Positions 59,661-64,000 of a DNA stretch of 64,000 nt are shown here, in pieces (position 1 is the first letter of the stretch; every line of letters begins with the position of its first letter). A program made the position numbers and the translations under genes. This stretch comes from Methanosarcina horonobensis HB-1 = JCM 15518 (GTDB lineage: Archaea; Halobacteriota; Methanosarcinia; Methanosarcinales; Methanosarcinaceae), in the NCBI RefSeq assembly GCF_000970285.1, contig NZ_CP009516.1, positions 3,885,036-3,949,035 of the forward strand, written 5' to 3'. The notes under the pieces are model-generated. The model was not told the origin of the DNA, ran no database searches, and worked only from the letters and a program-made list of their open reading frames with translations.

Positions 59661-60065
59661 TTATCCCTCCCTTACCTTTGAAGAGGCAGGTATGGACACT
59701 ATTTTTGCTTTGATGCAGCTTGAACCCTGCACATCGTAACTATAGAGGGAGTTGTACGAGGCATTGAGGGGAGAGGCGTTGAGGACAGGCCTGTATCCTC
59801 TGATCTGGTTTTTAGAGTCCCTTTCCTCCTCAAGTTTCACAGTAAGCGACATTTTGAGTTCAAGGTCTACCTCAGGGATATGATACCATGCGGCCTGAAT
59901 GTCATATTCGCTGAGGGCTTTTTCTTCTTCAATCTCTATCTGGGTCTTTATAGAGTTCAGGTCAAGAGCCCGCTGTGTTTCAGCAATGGAACGCCCGACT
60001 TCCCCCAGAAGCCTGGAAAGAGGGGTAATAAGCACTTCTCCAATTTCTTCCCCGTCATTAGCCAC
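59661..60065 (-). CDS. Protein of the PASTA cluster, paralogue of the 60228 protein
   Basis: 134 residues from a GTG at 60065, chosen because AAAGGAG lies about eight bases upstream; a GTG at 60101 has no such site. The N-terminal helix LLGEVGRSIAETQRALDLNS corresponds to MIREMALAIAEGQMALDMNS in the protein at 60228-60848. Then YHIPEVDLELKMSLTVKLEE matches the FTESIIEVKMTITM-like segment of that protein, so the two are diverged paralogues, here without the long C-terminal part. No signal peptide or membrane span is present. The layout is reminiscent of DUF2589-type proteins, which is a tentative suggestion. Confidence 0.72.
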   Translation of the reverse strand: MANDGEEIGEVLITPLSRLLGEVGRSIAETQRALDLNSIKTQIEIEEEKALSEYDIQAAWYHIPEVDLELKMSLTVKLEEERDSKNQIRGYRPVLNASPLNASYNSLYSYDVQGSSCIKAKIVSIPASSKVREG

Positions 60066-60227
60066 AATAATAACTCCTTTAAATAAGTTTTGGATGAACA
60101 CAAAAACACGGCAGTACAGCCAGCCTGTAAAAAGGGTATTTCAGAGCCGTACTTGCCGCGAATGTAGTCAGATTCCTTTTTAATTAAAAGGGTCTGCCGA
60201 TAGTAAGAAATATTTTTATTGAAGGCT

Positions 60228-60848
60228 TCAGTTAGGACTGGCTGAGGCAGTAGCCTTAACTGTTACCTTGGGAATTGTCCTCTCAGGGGCAGGAACGGGC
60301 CTGAGGGTTGTCCTCAGCAGGCTTGTGCCTTCTTCCTTGAAAGAATACTTTGAACTATATTTTGCGTTAAAAGTGGAGGTGTAGGCAACAGATGTTGTAT
60401 TTTCAAAGCTCCCTTTGCTTTTTCCGAAGAGGATTTTTGCAAGCCCTCCTGACTCCATACTGCCAGTGACCTTTGACTGGTTACTTAACTTGAATTCACT
60501 TCCATAAGTAAGCTCTGTTGAAGACTCTCTCATCATGGTGATTGTCATCTTAACTTCGATAATCGATTCCGTAAATTCGTAGAAACGAGGCTCAAGCCCG
60601 TAAGTCAGAAGAGACATTGGCTTGTCATTGGTAACTACATTGCTTGCAGTAACATTGCCGTCAGCATCCGTAGTCTCTTCAATATACATTACAACGCTTC
60701 CGGCATCAAGCTCGGTTGCTGCAAGAGTCTGAGCAACCTGCACAGAATTCATATCCAGAGCCATCTGCCCTTCTGCAATCGCAAGGGCCATTTCTCGAAT
60801 CATGTCCCCAAAGGGAACGTTCAATAGTTCCTGACCGACGTTTACCAT
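60228..60848 (-). CDS. Protein of the PASTA cluster with N-terminal AEGQ/LDMNS motif
   Basis: 206 residues, ATG at 60848, AAGGGG site upstream. The N-terminal amphipathic helix MIREMALAIAEGQMALDMNS is shared with the protein at 59661. A beta-rich region follows (EPRFYEFTESIIEVKMTITM, then RESSTELTYGSEFKLSNQSK), and the C-terminus is serine/threonine-rich (STFNAKYSSKYSFKEEGTSL) and ends VTVKATASASPN. Long stretches of small polar residues suggest a structural or assembly-forming role, but none is known. It is the first gene of the cluster, and the interval upstream contains the promoter. Confidence 0.75.
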   Translation of the reverse strand: MVNVGQELLNVPFGDMIREMALAIAEGQMALDMNSVQVAQTLAATELDAGSVVMYIEETTDADGNVTASNVVTNDKPMSLLTYGLEPRFYEFTESIIEVKMTITMMRESSTELTYGSEFKLSNQSKVTGSMESGGLAKILFGKSKGSFENTTSVAYTSTFNAKYSSKYSFKEEGTSLLRTTLRPVPAPERTIPKVTVKATASASPN

Positions 60849-61103
60849 ATTATTTTCCCCTTAAATCAAATAAAACTGAGTGAAAAAATTAAGAGTATAA
60901 GAATATAAAAACTTTGCGAGAAAATTGATACACAATAGGAATTAATAGAAAATACTACTCCGACATTAATTAAACGTTCATGAAGATTACAAGCTATAAA
61001 ATTAAGAAGAGAAAACTTTATTAATAAAAAAGAAAGTTTAATTTAAAAAATATAAGAAGATTAAAGGAATAGATTATATTGCTTACAGGGGGACAGTATA
61101 AAA
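60849..61103. promoter_or_regulatory. AT-rich promoter region of the PASTA cluster
   Basis: About 255 bases, extremely AT-rich, with no gene seen. Several TATA-like stretches exist (e.g. ttatattc near 60896 on the minus strand); none can be chosen with confidence. Confidence 0.4.
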
Positions 61104-61259
61104 TTATGCATGTATCCCGGATGGAACTTTCTCTCTCTTCACCCTTCCCTGAGCTGCTGAAAGGCACTCAAGTGTACAGTAGATTGCCTTTTCCTCCACC
61201 TTTTTCAGGACTATAAACTCTCTCCCACAAATCGGACAGGTTTTTCTTACATACTCCAT
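61104..61259 (-). CDS. 51-residue zinc-ribbon protein, paralogue of 27327-27482
   Basis: ATG at 61259, stop at 61104. It reads MEYVRKTCPICGREFIVLKK, then VEEKAIYCTLECLSAAQGRV. The two cysteine pairs (CPIC and C-TLE-C) and the length of 51 match the gene at 27327-27482, and most differences are conservative or at third positions. Both copies have a similar leader (aaagatcaccca / aagcatcaccca just before the start), implying a similar expression signal. The function is unknown; a small zinc-dependent adaptor is plausible. Confidence 0.8.
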   Translation of the reverse strand: MEYVRKTCPICGREFIVLKKVEEKAIYCTLECLSAAQGRVKREKVPSGIHA

Positions 61260-61635
61260 TAAAGATCACCCACTTATCTTGACTAATTTTATTAATATTA
61301 ACGGACAGCAATTACGTATTATATTCTCTTATAAGGAATTAAAGGTATATAAGAACATTTTTACTCATTATTACATATATATTAACTCTATATGCCACCT
61401 TAATTTTCTATTTAGTGAATTTTACTCCAACCCACTATTTAATCGTAAAATACGATTGTACATAGCTACATATTAGATGAGTAAATAACCTTAGGAAAGA
61501 TAGTTCCTGAAGATTAATACTTAAGAAGTGAGAGAGTTATTGATAACTTTCAAGGTTCTTAAACGTTTGGAGAAAATATAATAAATAAAAAAGAAAAACA
61601 AAAAAAATTAAAGGAAAGAAGAATTGTGGGATGAA

Positions 61636-61960
61636 TTACAGTTCTTCTTTCTTACGTCCGAAAACGAAAATCAATCCAATTATTGAAGCTATGGGGAGGG
61701 CGATAGCTGGGAATTCAGGAAACCCTATTACATTTATATTTACTTCAATGATTATCGCATACTGTCAACAGTCATTCCACATATACCCTTCTACAATCCC
61801 CGGCAGCATCGTCAAATGAATTGATATTGATGTAAAACGATAATGGTTAGCCCAAGTTAACCGTTAAGAGCTTAGGTGATGCATCAAGATAAATTGGCGC
61901 ACCTTCGAGAACCGTGCCATTGTCATCAACTTTTTCAATGAGCTTATCCTAAAACTCAGA
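61636..61960 (-). pseudogene. Decayed surface protein with PEF-CTERM sorting tail
   Basis: Near the end, FPEFPAIALPIASIIGLIF and then VFGRKKEEL form a PEF-CTERM tail: PEF motif, hydrophobic helix, basic end, as used by archaeosortases to anchor proteins. Upstream the pieces KLIEKVDDNGTVLEGAPIYL, DASPKLLTVNLG and SFYININSFDDAAGD are in one frame interrupted by TAA, and a frame change separates them from the tail. The original was a secreted protein; only the last 100 residues or so remain. Confidence 0.75.
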
Positions 61961-62053
61961 ATCTACTTCTCAAATCCTACACCCTGAATAATCAATCAAG
62001 TTCCTGATCCCAAAAACAATTATGGACATTGTTAATAAATAAAAGTGAAATGG

Positions 62054-62117
62054 CTTTTGGGATAAAATATTTTTGGGATAAAATACTTTTGGGATAAAAT
62101 ACTTTTGGGATAAGCTT
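62054..62117. repeat. 16-bp tandem repeat, four copies
   Basis: Four copies of cttttgggataaaata (second with an initial t, fourth ending agctt), plus a degenerate gttttgggatag about 20 bases on and an inverted ctgatcccaaaa at about 62006. It lies between the decayed surface protein and the small membrane protein. Confidence 0.85.
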
Positions 62118-62149
62118 AATTTCAATTTAATACTAGTTTTGGGATAGAC

Positions 62150-62389
62150 TTACAGAACACTTAAAGCAGCATATATAATTATCCAACTGAATAATAACAA
62201 TAATGGAAAAATTCCCATGTTTAAAGAATTATCTAAAAACTCCTCCCAGCAGTTTGACCCTGAGAGTACATACCTAAAACCAAGGAGTAAACTCAGCGCT
62301 ACTAGAGCCATATTATGATAGTCTGGAAGACCTACCAGATTCATAGAAATTGTGTTTGATAATATATTATCGATTATGATTGTAAACAT
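62150..62389 (-). CDS. Small membrane protein, unknown
   Basis: 79 residues, ATG start. Two hydrophobic spans: MALVALSLLLGFRYVLSG and the C-terminal LNMGIFPLLLLFSWIIIYAA, joined by a short acidic linker (NCWEEFLDN). I recognise no family. It has no convincing ribosome site and no neighbour that suggests a role. It could be the C-terminal part of something larger, but nothing upstream continues the frame. Confidence 0.5.
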   Translation of the reverse strand: MFTIIIDNILSNTISMNLVGLPDYHNMALVALSLLLGFRYVLSGSNCWEEFLDNSLNMGIFPLLLLFSWIIIYAALSVL

Positions 62390-62559
62390 GAGATATCAAC
62401 TCTTGTAAAATTAAATGTCATATCCATCTAACGTGGTGTTTTTACATGAAAAAGGCTCGTAACATGCAGATAACCTAAAATTTATTTGATACTTAATTTT
62501 GTTTCTATTTATCTGATCGTAACTGATTGGAACATCGGTTTTCTCGATACAAGATCCAT

Positions 62560-63426
62560 TCAAAGGAAACTAAATAGATTCCCCAAGTGAGGGAAAACTC
62601 CGAAAGAAAATACACTTATAAACCCATGTACCAATGCAATGAAAGGAAGACTTCTTGTTCTCTGGAACGTGTACCCTAGTAAAAGGCCTACAAAAAAAGC
62701 GTAGAAAATTTCATAGAGAGCCCCGTAGCCGAAGTTCATGAGCCCAAAAATTAAGCTTGAAAGGATCAGACCATTCCATGATCCAAATACTTCCTCAAGG
62801 CTTGTCTGAAGGACTGACCTGAAAAGGAGTTCTTCAGTAAACCCGACAAAGAAAATCATTACTGCTGCAAGCAGTAAGATGTTGACTAAAGAAAGATCCG
62901 GAATCAACGGGGTTGCTTGTACGATAAACGCTTCAGCTTGTCCCAGAGTAAAGCCGATAAAAATCGCGGCAGGAAGATAGTACCATAAATTTCTGAAACT
63001 CAGTCCTAAGCGTTCATTTGTAGGATTTTGGAGATTTATAACAATAGTCAGAGGTATTATCATTGGAGCGTAGATGAATACAAACGATAGAAGAGGTATT
63101 TCAGGAAACATCGGCACTGAAAAGTTCATAAGGCGGAGAATCGGAAGTAACAAGAAAGCCTGATAGATGTTCCGAACCTTCTGCTCTTTTACGAATATGG
63201 ATACCAGAGATATAACTACCAGTATACCTACATATAGTAAGAGAGCAACTTTAACATTTCCGGAATAAATCAATGATTCGGGAAGAATAATTAGAGTAAG
63301 AAGGATACTTGCAAGGACTTTTTTACTCTGATATTTTGAATTTCTATGTTGTATATCTGGATTTTCTGTTGATTTCCTGAGAATTGCGGTTTCTTCACCA
63401 TAACTAGTCACAATTAGTTTTTCCAT
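62560..63426 (-). CDS. CPBP-family intramembrane protease (CAAX/Abi type)
   Basis: A 288-residue membrane protein with about seven spans (from residue about 33). The catalytic pattern of CPBP/CAAX proteases is visible: GFTEELLFRSVLQTSLEEVF (EExxxR), a span with SSLIFGLMNFGYGALYE and the later ALVHGFISVFSFG with the metal-binding histidine; FxxxN replaces the more usual FxxxH in the middle motif. Such enzymes cleave prenylated or signal-type substrates in eukaryotes and are linked to bacteriocin self-immunity in bacteria; in archaea the role is unknown. It is a single gene here. Confidence 0.85.
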   Translation of the reverse strand: MEKLIVTSYGEETAILRKSTENPDIQHRNSKYQSKKVLASILLTLIILPESLIYSGNVKVALLLYVGILVVISLVSIFVKEQKVRNIYQAFLLLPILRLMNFSVPMFPEIPLLSFVFIYAPMIIPLTIVINLQNPTNERLGLSFRNLWYYLPAAIFIGFTLGQAEAFIVQATPLIPDLSLVNILLLAAVMIFFVGFTEELLFRSVLQTSLEEVFGSWNGLILSSLIFGLMNFGYGALYEIFYAFFVGLLLGYTFQRTRSLPFIALVHGFISVFSFGVFPHLGNLFSFL

Positions 63427-64000
63427 ATTTACTCCGACTCCGATACTTTTATCCAGAGATGAAGATCACTACAAGGGATATTCACAGTTATTGTTATATT
63501 CTGAAGATATGTATTAAAAAATACTCGTGCGTATACATTATAAATATAATAGTTTATGATATTCAACACTGGAATAATATTTTTATGACTACTTACAAAC
63601 TTTTATTCTGGCCATATAATAATTTTCGAAAATTGAAAAATAATCGTTGTTTTCTACAAAAAATTAACATTACTTGATTTATATTTATTATTCTGAAATA
63701 ATAATAACTTTTCTAATTTCAGGATAAAGATATTCATTACTCTCGTCTTTAAGCCATTTTTGATTCGGAAATCCTCATTAGTAAATCTCTTTTGTGATTA
63801 TAAACCAGTTGGGTTTTCTTCCTTCAGAATGGTTATATTTTTTAGAGAATAGTTATGAGAAATACTATCCCTAAAGCTCTTGCTCTTAATATTAACTAAT
63901 ATAGTGAATCATGCATGTTTAAAGAAATTCAAACATAGTTTAGAAAATATTACATAAACGTAATAATATATTTAGTAGAAGATATCACTTATTAACACTT
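63427..64000. other. AT-rich end of window, no gene seen
   Basis: About 570 bases without a plausible coding frame on either strand. Runs of A and T dominate. The next gene presumably lies beyond the window. Confidence 0.4.

Overview
The window is chromosomal DNA of a methanogenic archaeon, almost certainly Methanosarcina or a close relative. The support is an archaeal ribosomal protein order (S10, spc and alpha type clusters with rpl32e, rpl19e, rps4e and rnp1 interspersed), an RNA polymerase subunit D carrying two ferredoxin-type clusters, a gamma carbonic anhydrase, archaeal TATA boxes and a Methanosarcina-style accessory genome full of decayed insertion sequences. The right half (about 29.4-57 kb) is conserved housekeeping DNA. 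The left third (0-29 kb) and the last 7 kb are accessory.

Region by region. 1-6.5 kb holds an iron-complex/corrinoid-type ABC uptake system (permease cut by the window edge, binding protein), a thioredoxin-CcdA fusion, a second paralogous binding lipoprotein and a SAM methyltransferase. 6.9-9.4 kb holds a small membrane protein and an intact IscB nuclease with an upstream HEARO/omega-RNA. 10.1-12.1 kb is a marR-MATE efflux pair preceded by three near-identical palindromes. 12.1-14.1 kb holds a decayed FtsX-type permease and a CDF metal exporter. 14.4-22.5 kb is an Rhs/TcdB-type polymorphic toxin locus: a giant SpvB/FG-GAP/Rhs protein with a GIY-YIG nuclease tip, an adjacent Imm26-like immunity gene, then an orphan Rhs core tip with a DUF4926-like gene and further debris, the classic displaced-cassette layout. 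A TnpB-type insertion sequence sits in the signal-peptide region of the toxin gene. 24.1-27.7 kb holds a transposase scrap, a tRNA-Leu 3' scrap, a deacetylase-like/glycosyltransferase fusion and a DUF1699-like/zinc-minigene cluster. Two tRNA-Leu(GAG) genes close the accessory region.

29.9-32.3 kb is rps13-rps4-rps11-rpoD. 32.7-37.7 kb is a second accessory patch: an acetyltransferase, an ABC exporter pair that looks bacterial in origin, integrase debris and a broken RelBE-type module beside tRNA-Ser(GGA). 38-40.7 kb is cbf5-cmk-DUF106 (EMC3/YidC-like), 41.3-42.3 kb a gamma carbonic anhydrase and a winged-helix regulator, and 43-56.8 kb the long adk-secY-rpl15 ... rpl3 operon, transcribed leftward, including an rps14 gene of only 50 codons.

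57.8-60.8 kb is an unusual four-gene set: a coiled-coil protein with four PASTA repeats, two small proteins sharing an N-terminal motif and a fourth small protein. The right end holds a zinc minigene paralogous to the one at 27.4 kb, a decayed surface protein with a PEF-CTERM sorting tail, a short tandem repeat, a small membrane protein and a CPBP-family protease. The best candidate for an under-described system is the Rhs toxin/immunity locus, followed by the PASTA cluster and the IscB element.
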